Source of the DNA: Polaromonas sp. | GTDB lineage: Bacteria > Pseudomonadota > Gammaproteobacteria > Burkholderiales > Burkholderiaceae_C | Length of the DNA stretch: 64,000 bases | Reading direction: 5' to 3' | NCBI RefSeq assembly: GCF_029945895.1 | Contig: NZ_JAQSDL010000097.1 | Coordinates: 18,732-82,731, forward strand | Part shown: positions 18,192-26,797 of the stretch, one piece after another | Numbering within the stretch: position 1 is the stretch's first letter | Layout of the letters: each line of letters begins with the position of its first letter | Translations under genes and position numbers: made by a program | The notes under the pieces: model-generated | The model's database searches: none | What the model was told of the DNA's origin: nothing | The model's input: the letters and a program-made list of their open reading frames with translations, nothing else

Positions 18192-19385
18192 ATGAGCACC
18201 CCAGCCACCACCGCCATTGCCAACACCGCTTCCGCAAGCCTGCGCGAGCGCATCCGCGACGTGCAGGAAGCCGCCCGCGGCGTCACCACCCTGTACCCGC
18301 GCAGCTACATCCTCCAGTGCATCAAGGAAGACCGCTTCCCCGATGAGCTGTGGCAAAAGCTCGGCGAGTTCGGCCTGCTCGGCCTGTCCGTCCCGGAAGA
18401 GTACGGCGGCTCCGGCGGCGGCGTGCTGGAGATCACCGCGCTCAACGAGGCGCTCGCTTTGGCCGGCGTGCCCACACTGTTCCTGGTCGTCACCGGGCTG
18501 GGCCGGGTGCCGATCATGCGCCACGGCACGCCCGAGCAAATCAAGAAATACGTCACGCCCACCTGTACCGGCGAGAAGAAGCTGTGCTTCGCCATCACCG
18601 AACCCAATGCCGGCACCAACAGCTTTGCCATGACCACGCTGGCCACACCGGACGGCGATGGCTGGATGCTCAATGGCCAGAAGGTCTTCATTTCCGGCGC
18701 GCGCGATGCCGACTACATGCTGGTGATCGCACGCACCACCAAGGCAGGCGAGGTAAAGCACCGCACCGACGGCATCTCGCTGTTCGTGCTCGACATGAAA
18801 ACGCCCGGCATCCAGCTGGCGCAACTCAACATCCAGGTCGAAACTGCCGAGCGCCAGTACATGGTGTTCTTTGACAACGTCAAGCTGCCCGCCGACGCGC
18901 TGATCGGCGAAGCCGGCAAGGGCGCCAAGCTGATGTTCGAAGGCCTGAACTCGGAGCGCCTGCTGGCCGCCGGAGCCGCCATCGGCCTGGGCGACTATGC
19001 GCTGGCCAAGGCGGTGGCCTATTCGAAGGAGCGCAAGCCCTTCGGCAAGCCGATCGGCTCCTACCAGGCACTGCAGCACCGCATGGCGCAGGCCAAGGCG
19101 CAGATCGAGGCAGCGCGCCTGATGACCTACAACGCCGCCGAGCGCTTCGACGCCGGCGAGGATGCCGGCGCCCACGCCAACATGGCCAAGCTGCTGGGCT
19201 CGCAAGCGGCGGTGGCCGCCGTCGAGGCCGCGCTGCAAACCCACGGCGGCTACGGCTTTGACCGCGACTACGACATCATTACGCTGTGGCCCATGGTCCG
19301 CCTGCTGGAAATCGCGCCGATCAACAACGAGATGCTGCTCAACTACATCGGCGAACATGTGCTGGGCTTGCCGAAGTCGTACTGA
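18192..19385 (+). CDS. Acyl-CoA dehydrogenase
   Basis: This 397-residue ACAD has AITEPNAGTNSFAM and NGQKVFISG flavin contacts and THGGYGFDRDYD near the C-terminus. Glu373 in LLEIAPINNEM aligns with the common loop base, so unlike the 1158 and 9448 paralogs it uses the standard ACAD arrangement. It closes the operon, 38 bp after atuA. The substrate is unknown; a later beta-oxidation step of the isoprenoid chain is plausible. Confidence 0.86.
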   Translation: MSTPATTAIANTASASLRERIRDVQEAARGVTTLYPRSYILQCIKEDRFPDELWQKLGEFGLLGLSVPEEYGGSGGGVLEITALNEALALAGVPTLFLVVTGLGRVPIMRHGTPEQIKKYVTPTCTGEKKLCFAITEPNAGTNSFAMTTLATPDGDGWMLNGQKVFISGARDADYMLVIARTTKAGEVKHRTDGISLFVLDMKTPGIQLAQLNIQVETAERQYMVFFDNVKLPADALIGEAGKGAKLMFEGLNSERLLAAGAAIGLGDYALAKAVAYSKERKPFGKPIGSYQALQHRMAQAKAQIEAARLMTYNAAERFDAGEDAGAHANMAKLLGSQAAVAAVEAALQTHGGYGFDRDYDIITLWPMVRLLEIAPINNEMLLNYIGEHVLGLPKSY

Positions 19386-19425
19386 GCCGATGGCCGTCAT
19401 CCCCGGCACCGACCACCCGGACCGA

Positions 19426-19486
19426 GGTTCGCAACACGGTCGAGGCCGCCGGCCGCCGTTTTCGGGGTGGCCTGAGCTTGCGAACC
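19426..19486. repeat. 9-bp inverted repeat in the intergenic gap
   Basis: GGTTCGCAA at 19426-19434 is matched by its complement at 19478-19486, with GC-rich sequence between. It lies between the last operon gene and the second TetR. There is no T-run, so it is not an obvious terminator; it could be a regulator site or a weak hairpin. Confidence 0.35.
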
Positions 19487-19520
19487 GGCACCATTGGCAG
19501 GCGTCGCTACTCGTTCGCTG

Positions 19521-20174
19521 ATGATGTGTGCCGCGCGCTCCCTCCCCACTTTCGCAGCAGCCAAGCGGCCGCGAGGCCGCCCACGCAAGACGCCGCAAGA
19601 GCGAAATGAAGGCAACCGCCGTCAAGATATCGTCAAGGCCGCGGCCAAACTGTTTCGACGCAACGGCTTTAACGGAACGAGCACGCGTGCCATCGCCTGC
19701 GCCGCAGGCATGCATTCCGGATCACTGTTTTGTCACTTCAAAAGCAAGGATGCGCTGTTGTATGAAGTGATGCAGGAAGGCATGCGCAGCGCGCTGGCGC
19801 GCCAGATGATCGTGCTGCTTGCCGAACATGACGCTGCGACCACACTGCGGCAATTGATCCGTTCGCATTTCCACACGCTGCTGGGATCGAACAGCGATTT
19901 CATGCAGGCAGTGCTCTACGAGTCGCGCTCTCTCACGACGCGGCAGCGCAGCGTCATCGCAAAGCTGCAAGGCGATTACGAAGCGGCGTGGACGCCTGTG
20001 CTCCAGGAACTGGCATCGGCCGGCTGCCTGCAAGCCGAGGTGCCCCTGGCGCGCCTTTTGATCTTCGGCGCGCTGAACCGGTCAGTACAGTGGTTCGACC
20101 CCAAGAAGGGAACCTCGCTTGATGACCTGACCGATGCAGTGATGGCGCTGTTCATACGCAAGAAGCCGCGATAG
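19521..20174 (+). CDS. TetR/AcrR family regulator, paralog of the one at 413-1012
   Basis: This protein of about 217 residues has a basic RPRGRPRKTPQ N-terminal arm, an HTH (STRAIACAAGMHSGSLFCHF) and a ligand domain sharing VLYESRSL and GALNRSVQWF with the TetR at 413. The start is uncertain: ATG 19521 is used here; a TTG at 19494 would add nine residues, and neither has a clear ribosome site. Two related repressors at the two ends of the operon suggest layered control. Confidence 0.8.
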   Translation: MMCAARSLPTFAAAKRPRGRPRKTPQERNEGNRRQDIVKAAAKLFRRNGFNGTSTRAIACAAGMHSGSLFCHFKSKDALLYEVMQEGMRSALARQMIVLLAEHDAATTLRQLIRSHFHTLLGSNSDFMQAVLYESRSLTTRQRSVIAKLQGDYEAAWTPVLQELASAGCLQAEVPLARLLIFGALNRSVQWFDPKKGTSLDDLTDAVMALFIRKKPR

Positions 20175-20374
20175 TCAGCATCCGTCCGGCCAACCTGTTC
20201 ACAGGGACTTCCCGACGTGCTGTCCTGCAGCCTACCCAGCGAGCCGGTCAGACGGACGAGTTGTTGCCGCATAGCTGGCAACCTCACGCCGGAATCCGTT
20301 GACCGCCAATGCACCGACCCATTCATCGCTTCAATTTGTGTTCCCAACGCGTTGCGGAATAATGAAAACTGGTG

Positions 20375-20394
20375 CTTAATGAACGTTCGTTAAG
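20375..20394. promoter_or_regulatory. Candidate TetR operator palindrome
   Basis: CTTAATGAACGTTCGTTAAG is a near-perfect 20-bp palindrome (one mismatched pair) centred 37 bp before the TetR start at 20422. Its length and AT-rich arms are typical of TetR-family operators, so autoregulation is likely. An AT-rich stretch just downstream may hold the -10. Confidence 0.6.
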
Positions 20395-20421
20395 TAGCGT
20401 ACAAAATACAGGTGATATCCA

Positions 20422-21036
20422 ATGGCGAAGCCAGCTTTCAGGCATACGCGCAAAGAGATCCTCGGGCTGTCAGTTCCGCTCTTCGCAACGGTCGGATTTG
20501 ACGGGGTTTCGATGCGTGATATCGCGGCTGCCGTGGGTGTGACGCCTGCCGCCCTCTACCACCACTTTTCGGACAAAGAGCAGCTCTATCTGGATGCGGT
20601 CGGCCATGCCTTCGAAGAAAAAGTGGGGCCCTTGAAGTCCCTTCTGGAAGGTGGAGAAAACCCCTGGGATCGGCTCGAAGCGTTCGTCGCACTCTTCACG
20701 CGCATGCTCGCCAGGGAAAAGGACTTCAGACGCCTGATGCAATGGGTGCTGCTGGACAGCAATGAGCAGCGCCTGCAAAGCTTGGTGGACTGCGTCTTTC
20801 GAGACCTGTTTAGCGCACTGCACAAGCTCGCCGGTGAGCTCGCCCCGGTCTATGACGCCCACCTTCTTGTCGTTTCGATGTTCGGTCTGGTGATCTACCC
20901 TTTTGAAACCCAGTCGGTGCGGCGCTTCCTGCCGGGCTACCAGCAACAGCACGAAGACCCCGAAGCCATTGCGCGGCATGTCGTCGGCTTGCTGCGCAAT
21001 GGTCTTGGCATAAACAACGAGGAAAAATCACATTAA
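20422..21036 (+). CDS. TetR/AcrR family regulator of the repeat-protein/efflux module
   Basis: This 204-residue TetR has an HTH VSMRDIAAAVGVTPAALYHHFSDKEQLY. The C-terminal domain contains a TetR_C segment with FGLVIYPFETQSVRRF. It differs from the two other TetRs in the window. It lies 65 bp before the repeat-protein gene and upstream of an RND pump, a common layout for regulators that sense lipophilic compounds. Confidence 0.87.
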   Translation: MAKPAFRHTRKEILGLSVPLFATVGFDGVSMRDIAAAVGVTPAALYHHFSDKEQLYLDAVGHAFEEKVGPLKSLLEGGENPWDRLEAFVALFTRMLAREKDFRRLMQWVLLDSNEQRLQSLVDCVFRDLFSALHKLAGELAPVYDAHLLVVSMFGLVIYPFETQSVRRFLPGYQQQHEDPEAIARHVVGLLRNGLGINNEEKSH

Positions 21037-21101
21037 CGCCCGGCCCAGGGCAAACGTGTGGAGCAGACGTCCCTGCTCCATGACTGCAAGGAGAAAAAGC
21101 G

Positions 21102-21689
21102 ATGAAACTGCAAAAATGGTTGATCCTGTCTGCATTGGTGGTGGGCGCAAGTGCGCAGGCTGCGGGAGAACCCGCAGCAAAGGCGGGCGAGGCGGCCAAG
21201 GTGTCCGTGCTGCAGAAAGCGGAGGAAGGCGCGAAGAAAGCGGCCGAGGAAGCTAAAGAGGCAACGCGCAAAGCCGCAGAAGCCGCCCAGCGGGCTGCAG
21301 AGAAGGCTGAACAGGCAGTCAGTGACGCCTCGCAGAAAACTGCGGAAGCCGCCCGGCAGGCAGCGCGAGACGCTGATGAAGCTGCCAAAAAGGCTGTACG
21401 GAAGACCGCAGAAGCGACCAAGAAAGCGACCGCAGCCACCAAAGAGGCTGCACAGAAGGCAGAAGAAGCCGCTAAAAAAGCAGCCGTAGCCACTAAGGAA
21501 TCTGCACAGAAAGCCGGGGAAGCCGCCAAAAAAGCGGCCAAGTCGGGCAAGGAGGCGGCGCAGAAAGCGGCCGAAGCCACGCGGGAAGCCGCACGAAAAG
21601 CCATGGAAGCCACCCGGGAGGCTGCCGACAAGGCGCTTGAGGCAACCAAAGAAACGGCCAAAAACGTCAAGGATGCCGTAACGAAGTAA
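21102..21689 (+). CDS. Secreted Ala/Lys/Glu-rich repeat protein, LEA-like
   Basis: This 195-residue protein begins with a signal peptide (MKLQKWLILSALVVGASAQA, likely cut after AQA). The mature part is almost wholly an 11-residue-type repeat of the form (A/T)xEAAxKAAEAA with Lys, Glu, Arg and Ala and virtually no aromatic residues. That predicts a long amphipathic or single alpha-helix as in group 3 LEA proteins and apolipoprotein-like helices. It should act in the periplasm, perhaps coating membranes or protecting proteins. AAGGAG precedes the start. A strong terminator follows. Confidence 0.75.
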   Translation: MKLQKWLILSALVVGASAQAAGEPAAKAGEAAKVSVLQKAEEGAKKAAEEAKEATRKAAEAAQRAAEKAEQAVSDASQKTAEAARQAARDADEAAKKAVRKTAEATKKATAATKEAAQKAEEAAKKAAVATKESAQKAGEAAKKAAKSGKEAAQKAAEATREAARKAMEATREAADKALEATKETAKNVKDAVTK

Positions 21690-21695
21690 CCCTTG

Positions 21696-21725
21696 TCGGG
21701 CAGGCTGCCTGCCCGATAGTTTTTC
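21696..21725 (+). terminator. Rho-independent terminator
   Basis: TCGGGCAGG at 21696-21704 pairs perfectly with CCTGCCCGA at 21708-21716 around a 3-nt loop, followed by TAGTTTTTC. It ends the message of the secreted repeat protein and separates it from the next gene. Confidence 0.82.
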
Positions 21726-21776
21726 AGATCGTTGCGCTTTTATTTTTTATTTTTATCACTGATAGAGAGGAATCCA

Positions 21777-22214
21777 ATGTCTGAATCCAACACGCCCGGC
21801 TCCATGAGCAAAGACAAACTGATCGCCGACATGAAGCGCATCGTCGCCGATGCCGATGAGCTCCTGCGCGCCACCGCCGATCAAGCGGGCGAGAAGGTCG
21901 CCGGCTTGCGCACCCGCCTTGAGGCAAACCTGAAGGCAGCCCCAGGCCGCCTTGCCGAGTTCGCGGCTACGGACGTCAACAAAACTACGCAAGACATCCG
22001 GGACGCGCTGCAAAAAATCTCGGATGCGGCCACCCAATCTTCTGAAGCCGCCAGGGAAGCAGCGCAGAAAGCCGAGGACTCGGTCAAAAAAGCAACTGAG
22101 TCTGGCAAGGAAGCAGCCCAGCATGCGGCAGAAGCCGCCAGGGATGCCGCCAACAAGGCACTGAATGCAATCACGGAGATGGCCAGGAAAGCCAAAGACG
22201 CCATCAACAAGTAG
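21777..22214 (+). CDS. DUF883-like N-terminus fused to LEA-like repeat helix
   Basis: This 145-residue protein starts at ATG 21777 with AGAGAGG upstream. Residues about 10-60 (KDKLIADMKRIVADADELL, then GLRTRLEANL) resemble the ElaB/YqjD/DUF883 family. In that family a C-terminal membrane anchor follows; here there is none. Instead residues about 85-145 carry the same EAAxKAxDxxKKA repeat as the upstream protein. It has no signal peptide, so it should be cytoplasmic. The shared repeat suggests the two genes are a compartment-split pair. Confidence 0.72.
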   Translation: MSESNTPGSMSKDKLIADMKRIVADADELLRATADQAGEKVAGLRTRLEANLKAAPGRLAEFAATDVNKTTQDIRDALQKISDAATQSSEAAREAAQKAEDSVKKATESGKEAAQHAAEAARDAANKALNAITEMARKAKDAINK

Positions 22215-22227
22215 AGGTTTTGGCAAG

Positions 22228-22259
22228 CACGGCCTGTCCGCATGAGCGGGCGGGCCGTG
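22228..22259 (+). terminator. GC-rich hairpin, possible terminator
   Basis: CACGGCC at 22228-22234 pairs with GGCCGTG at 22253-22259, with further partial pairing inside. There is no U-tract after it, so it is a weaker terminator or an RNA stabiliser. Confidence 0.4.
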
Positions 22260-22400
22260 GGAGGCACGCACTTTAGATCAATTCCCCCGCGGGTGCCTGA
22301 GGCGATGCCATGTCCGTTGCGGCCGCACAGGTTGTTGGCATTTTTCATGTGCGGTACAGCCATGACATCAGGTTGTTCATATCAGCACTTCGCAAGATTT

Positions 22401-22414
22401 TCCAGCATGCTGGA
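22401..22414. promoter_or_regulatory. Perfect 14-bp palindrome upstream of RND pump genes
   Basis: TCCAGCATGCTGGA is a perfect palindrome 31 bp before the adaptor-protein start. It may be an operator for the local TetR or another regulator. The 230-bp region between 22215 and 22445 otherwise contains no clear gene, although the adaptor reading frame stays open upstream to 22242. Confidence 0.35.
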
Positions 22415-22445
22415 TGAATCAACCAATAAAAAAAGTACCCTCCTT

Positions 22446-23519
22446 ATGAAAAGAAAACACTTGCTCCCGTCCCTGGCGCTGGGCGCACTCCTGAGCGCTT
22501 GCGGCAAAGCGCCGGAGGCCCCTGCTGCATCGAATACGACAAGCCATCCCCTGCCGGTCATGACCGCGTCCACCGGGGCGCCGCTCGAATATACGGCGGT
22601 CGGCTCGGTGGTGTCGGACCAGCGCGTCGAGGTCGCCTCGCGGCTGAGCGGCTATATCCGCGACATCCTGGTGCAGGAGGGCGACCGGGTGCGGCGCGGG
22701 CAGTTGCTGGCCCGGCTGGACGCGTCGGACGTGGAAGGCGGCATTCGCCAGGGCCAGGCGGCGGGCGGCGCGGCAGAGGCGGCGCTGCGCGATGCACAGA
22801 TTGACCTGGAGCGCTTCGAGCGTTTGTTCGAGCGTGGCAGCGTCTCGGACAACGAATTGCGCAAGGTGCGCCTGAAGTTCGAGGCCGCGCGCGAGGCCCG
22901 TAACCAGACGCGCGCCGGGCTCGACACGGCGCTGGCCCAGCGCGCCTACGCCGAAATCACCAGCCCGGTGGACGGCGTGGTGGTGGCGCGCCACAAACGA
23001 ACGGGCGACCTCGCCCTGCCCGGCATGCCGCTGCTGACCCTGGAGTCGGGCCGCGGCCTGTTGTTCGAGACCTTCGTGGCGGAGGGCCAAGTCGCCGCCA
23101 TCGCGGCCGGCCAGCCGGTGCAAGTCAACATCGACGGCGTGCCCGCGCCGCTCAAGGGCACGGTGAGCCGGGTGGTGCGCTCGGGCGACCCGGTCTCGCG
23201 CAGCTACCAGGTCAAGATCGCCCTGCCCGAAACGGCGGGGCTGATGCCCGGCATGTTCGGGCGCGCGGCGTTCGGGCTCGGTGCGAGCCCGGCGCCACTG
23301 GTGCCCAGACGGGCGCTGGTCGAACGTGGCGGGCTCACCGGTGTCTTCGTGGTGGACGGCGAAGGCCGGGCACGCTTTCGCTGGCTGCGCATAGCCCGCG
23401 AGTGGCCCGATCAGGTCGAGGTGAGTGCTGGTCTGGCCGCCGATGAGCGCTTCGTGGCAGCGGCTACACCGGCCCTGCGCGAGGGCGACCGCGTCACCGC
23501 CGCGAAGGAGGCGCAATGA
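22446..23519 (+). CDS. RND efflux periplasmic adaptor (membrane fusion) lipoprotein
   Basis: This 357-residue protein has a lipobox (ALLSAC, Cys19), so it is a lipoprotein anchored in the inner membrane. It carries a biotinyl-lipoyl half-motif (GYIRDILVQEGDRVRRGQ), an alpha-hairpin (about 95-150) and a beta-barrel domain. It links the RND transporter to the outer membrane channel. ATG 22446 gives a clean lipoprotein signal; the open frame extends upstream. It overlaps the transporter gene by ATGA. Confidence 0.88.
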   Translation: MKRKHLLPSLALGALLSACGKAPEAPAASNTTSHPLPVMTASTGAPLEYTAVGSVVSDQRVEVASRLSGYIRDILVQEGDRVRRGQLLARLDASDVEGGIRQGQAAGGAAEAALRDAQIDLERFERLFERGSVSDNELRKVRLKFEAAREARNQTRAGLDTALAQRAYAEITSPVDGVVVARHKRTGDLALPGMPLLTLESGRGLLFETFVAEGQVAAIAAGQPVQVNIDGVPAPLKGTVSRVVRSGDPVSRSYQVKIALPETAGLMPGMFGRAAFGLGASPAPLVPRRALVERGGLTGVFVVDGEGRARFRWLRIAREWPDQVEVSAGLAADERFVAAATPALREGDRVTAAKEAQ

Positions 23520-26500
23520 ACCAGCACAAGCTCAACAGCGCCGGCCGCCTGGCGAATCTCTTTGTCACCTCCAAGCTGACCATTTTGTTCATGCTGGCCT
23601 GCATCCTGCTGGGGCTGCTGGCCGTGACGCTGACCCCGCGCGAGGAAAACCCCCAGATCGTGGTGCCCGGCGCCCAGGTATGGGTGACACTGCCCGGAGC
23701 CTCTGCCGAGGAGGTGGAGGAGCTGGTGATCCGCCCGCTGGAGGGCATCGTCAAACAGATTGCCGGCGTTGATCACACGTATGCGACCGCCGTGAATTCG
23801 ATGGGCGTGCTGATGGTGCAGTTCAAGGTCGGCGAGGACAAGGAAAAATCGCTGGTCAAACTCTACGACCGGGTGCTGGGGCAGCGCGAGCGCCTGCCTG
23901 CGGGCGCGGGCGAGCCGCTGATTCGCAGCGTGGATGTGGACGACGTGCCCATTGTCACCGTCACGCTGGCCTCCGAGATCTACGACGATTACGCCCTGAA
24001 GCGTCTGGCCGACCGCCTGATGGAAGGACTGCGCAGCCTGGACAAGGTCTCTGCCATTTCCGTCAAGGGCGGGCGCGACCGGGAACTGCGCATCGAACTG
24101 GACCCGCAGCGCCTGCAGGCCTTCGGCGTCACGCTGGACCAGGTGCATGCCACCCTGCGCGCAAGCAATGTCGCCGCGCCCCTGGGAACGGTCGTGCAAC
24201 AGGGCCAAAACCGCCAGGTGTTCCTGGACGGCTTTCTGAGCTCGGCGCAAGACCTCAAGCGCGTGATCGTGGGCAGCCATGCCGGGCGCCCGATCTATCT
24301 GGGCGATGTGGCACAGGTCGTCGACGGTCCGCCGCAAGAGCGCACGCACCTGAGCCGTCTTACATTTGGCCCGGCCGATGCGCGCTTTGGCAAGACGCAG
24401 CAGGCGGAGATGCCGGCCGTCACGCTGGCCGTGGCCAAGAAAGCCGGTAGCAACGCCGTCTTTGTTGCCAACGATGTGCTGGAGCGCATCGAGCGGATGA
24501 AGGCCCAATTCGTACCGGCAGGGGTCGAACTGGTCGTCACCCGCAATGACGGCGAGAAGGCGGATGCCGCCGTCAGCGGGCTGATCGAGCACCTGGGTAT
24601 CGCGGTGCTGGCCGTGTTTCTGGTGACTGCCGCGTTCCTGGGCCTCAAGGAGGCACTGATCGTGGGCGTGACCGTGCCGCTGATCCTGGCCCTGACCCTG
24701 GGCGCTGCCTATCTCTTTGGCCTGTCCATCAACCGCGTTTCGCTGTTCGCGCTCATCCTGTCGCTGGGGCTGCTGGTCGATGGCGCGATTGTCGTGATCG
24801 AAAACATCCACCGCAACTACAGCCGTCTTGGCAAGCAGGACAAACGCCGGGTCACGGTGCAGGCCACCAACGAAATCGGTAACCCCACCAACCTGGCGAC
24901 GCTGGCGGTGATGTTGGTTTTCGGATCGCTGCTGGTGGTCAGCGGTATGCCGGGGCAGTATTTCTACCCGGTGGCCTTCAACGTGCCGGTCGCCATGGCG
25001 GCCTCGCTCTTGGTGGCCTACGCGGTGGTGCCCTGGGCCGCCAACCGCTGGCTCAAGCCCGGTGAAGGGCACGATCTGGAAGACCACGATACCCAGGACC
25101 GCCTGCACCGGTTCTACCGCGCCATCATGTCGCCGCTGGTGGATCGCTCGCGCAGCCGCTGGCTCGTTTTTCTGTTGGCGGGGCTGGCGATCGCCTTGTC
25201 GTTGCTGCAACCCGCTTGGCAGCTCCTGCGCCCGGCCGGTTTGAGCGGGCCGCAGTCCTGGTTCGGCGTTGAGCTGGCCATGATGCCCAAGGACGACAAG
25301 AACACCTTCAACATCACCCTGGACCTGCCCGCGACCGCGCCGGTGGAGACGACCGACCAGTTCGCGCGCGAAGTCGGTGCGCTGCTGCGCGAGAACGCCT
25401 ACGTTCGCAACTACCAGAGCTGGATCGGCGAGGCCGGCGTGATCGACTTCAATGGCTTGCTGCGTGGCGCCGGCAACAAGCAGGGGGCGCACGTCGCCGA
25501 GATCCGCGTCAACCTGCTGGACAAGTCCGATCGGAGTAAGACCTCGATCGACATCGTGCGCGAATTGCGGCCTGCGGTGCAGGCTGTGGCCGCGCGTTAC
25601 CCCGGCAGTACGGTGCAACTGGTGGAAGACCCGCCGGGGCCGCCGGTGCGCGCTACCGTCCTGGCCGAAATCTATGGCAAGGATCTACCGCAGTTGCGCG
25701 CGCTGTCCGCGCAGGTCAAAGCGGCCTTCCAGCAGACGCGCGACATGGTGGAGGTGACCGACTCCGAGGCCCGGGACGTCTACCAGTACCGCCTGACGGT
25801 TGACCGGGAAAAGGCCGCGCTGTCCGGGCTGAGCGTGGCCGAAGTAGCGGTCGCGCTGCGTCGCCTGATCGATGGTGAGGAAATGGGTCGGGCCCGCATC
25901 GCCGGCGAGAAGAACCCGGTGTCCATCCGCTTGCAGATTCCCCGGCGCCACCAGATCGACCCCGCGTTGCTGGCACGCGTGTCTGTGACCAACCGGCAGG
26001 GCCAGCGGGTGCCGCTGTCCGAGCTGGTGCAAGTCGTCCCCGGCGCAGTCGACCGGGCGATCTCGCACAAGGATGGCGAGCGCGTCACCTACGTCGGCGG
26101 CGAACTCGAATCCACCGCCCCCGTCTATGCCGTGCTCGACCTTGACCGGCGACTGGACGGCTTGCTGCTCGCCGATGGCAGCCGCCTCACCACCGGCAAC
26201 CTGCGCCTGAACCCGGTGGCGCCCGACACCCTGGAGGGCCCGCGCCTGCTGTGGGACGGCGAACTGCGCATGACGCTGGATACCTACCGCGACATGCTGG
26301 GCGCGCTGGGCCTGGCGCTCACCTTCATCTTTCTGGTGCTGGTGGCTTATTACCAGTCGTTCAGCCTGCCGCTGGTTGCCATGGCGGCGATCCCGCTGGG
26401 ACTGGCCGGCATCTTTCCGGGGCACTGGCTCATGGGGCAGCCCTTCACGGCCACGTCCATGATCGGCATCATTGCGCTGGCCGGGGTGGTGGTGCGCAAC

Positions 26501-26797
26501 TCGCTGCTCATCATCGATTTCGTGCTGGATTACCGGCGCCAGGGCATGGACTTGCGCGAGGCCATCCTCGAAGCTGGCGCGGTGCGCCTACGGCCCATCC
26601 TGCTCACCGCTTTGGCCATCGTGCTGGGCAGCGCCGTGATGCTGACCGACCCGGTGTTCGGCGGGCTGGCGATCTCGCTGATTTTTGGCACGCTGGCCTC
26701 CACCGTGCTCACCCTGGTCGTGGTGCCGCTGTTGCTGTATCTGCTGCTGCGCTACAAGGACCAGAAAGAAGCAAGCCTGAAAAAAGGAACCCCATGA
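23516..26797 (+). CDS. RND efflux transporter, inner membrane permease
   Basis: This 1093-residue HAE/AcrB-superfamily permease has two repeats of six TM segments with large periplasmic loops. TM1 is near residue 20 and TM4 reads GLLVDGAIVVIENI. Classic AcrB has two Asp here (DD); this protein has DG, keeping only the first proton-relay Asp, as in some RND subfamilies. The TM10 region reads GVVVRNSLLIIDFV. The substrate is unknown; solvents or terpenoids are plausible because of the neighbours. It is coupled to both adaptor and outer membrane genes by overlaps. Confidence 0.92.
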   Translation: MNQHKLNSAGRLANLFVTSKLTILFMLACILLGLLAVTLTPREENPQIVVPGAQVWVTLPGASAEEVEELVIRPLEGIVKQIAGVDHTYATAVNSMGVLMVQFKVGEDKEKSLVKLYDRVLGQRERLPAGAGEPLIRSVDVDDVPIVTVTLASEIYDDYALKRLADRLMEGLRSLDKVSAISVKGGRDRELRIELDPQRLQAFGVTLDQVHATLRASNVAAPLGTVVQQGQNRQVFLDGFLSSAQDLKRVIVGSHAGRPIYLGDVAQVVDGPPQERTHLSRLTFGPADARFGKTQQAEMPAVTLAVAKKAGSNAVFVANDVLERIERMKAQFVPAGVELVVTRNDGEKADAAVSGLIEHLGIAVLAVFLVTAAFLGLKEALIVGVTVPLILALTLGAAYLFGLSINRVSLFALILSLGLLVDGAIVVIENIHRNYSRLGKQDKRRVTVQATNEIGNPTNLATLAVMLVFGSLLVVSGMPGQYFYPVAFNVPVAMAASLLVAYAVVPWAANRWLKPGEGHDLEDHDTQDRLHRFYRAIMSPLVDRSRSRWLVFLLAGLAIALSLLQPAWQLLRPAGLSGPQSWFGVELAMMPKDDKNTFNITLDLPATAPVETTDQFAREVGALLRENAYVRNYQSWIGEAGVIDFNGLLRGAGNKQGAHVAEIRVNLLDKSDRSKTSIDIVRELRPAVQAVAARYPGSTVQLVEDPPGPPVRATVLAEIYGKDLPQLRALSAQVKAAFQQTRDMVEVTDSEARDVYQYRLTVDREKAALSGLSVAEVAVALRRLIDGEEMGRARIAGEKNPVSIRLQIPRRHQIDPALLARVSVTNRQGQRVPLSELVQVVPGAVDRAISHKDGERVTYVGGELESTAPVYAVLDLDRRLDGLLLADGSRLTTGNLRLNPVAPDTLEGPRLLWDGELRMTLDTYRDMLGALGLALTFIFLVLVAYYQSFSLPLVAMAAIPLGLAGIFPGHWLMGQPFTATSMIGIIALAGVVVRNSLLIIDFVLDYRRQGMDLREAILEAGAVRLRPILLTALAIVLGSAVMLTDPVFGGLAISLIFGTLASTVLTLVVVPLLLYLLLRYKDQKEASLKKGTP

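Noticed and set aside
21060-21079. GGAGCAG/CTGCTCC hairpin before the repeat-protein gene as terminator
   Set aside because: There is no U-run and it lies just before the ribosome site; more likely a leader hairpin or chance.
22242-22445. In-frame N-terminal extension of the RND adaptor
   Set aside because: The clean lipoprotein signal starts at ATG 22446; the extension shows no conserved features and would bury the signal peptide.
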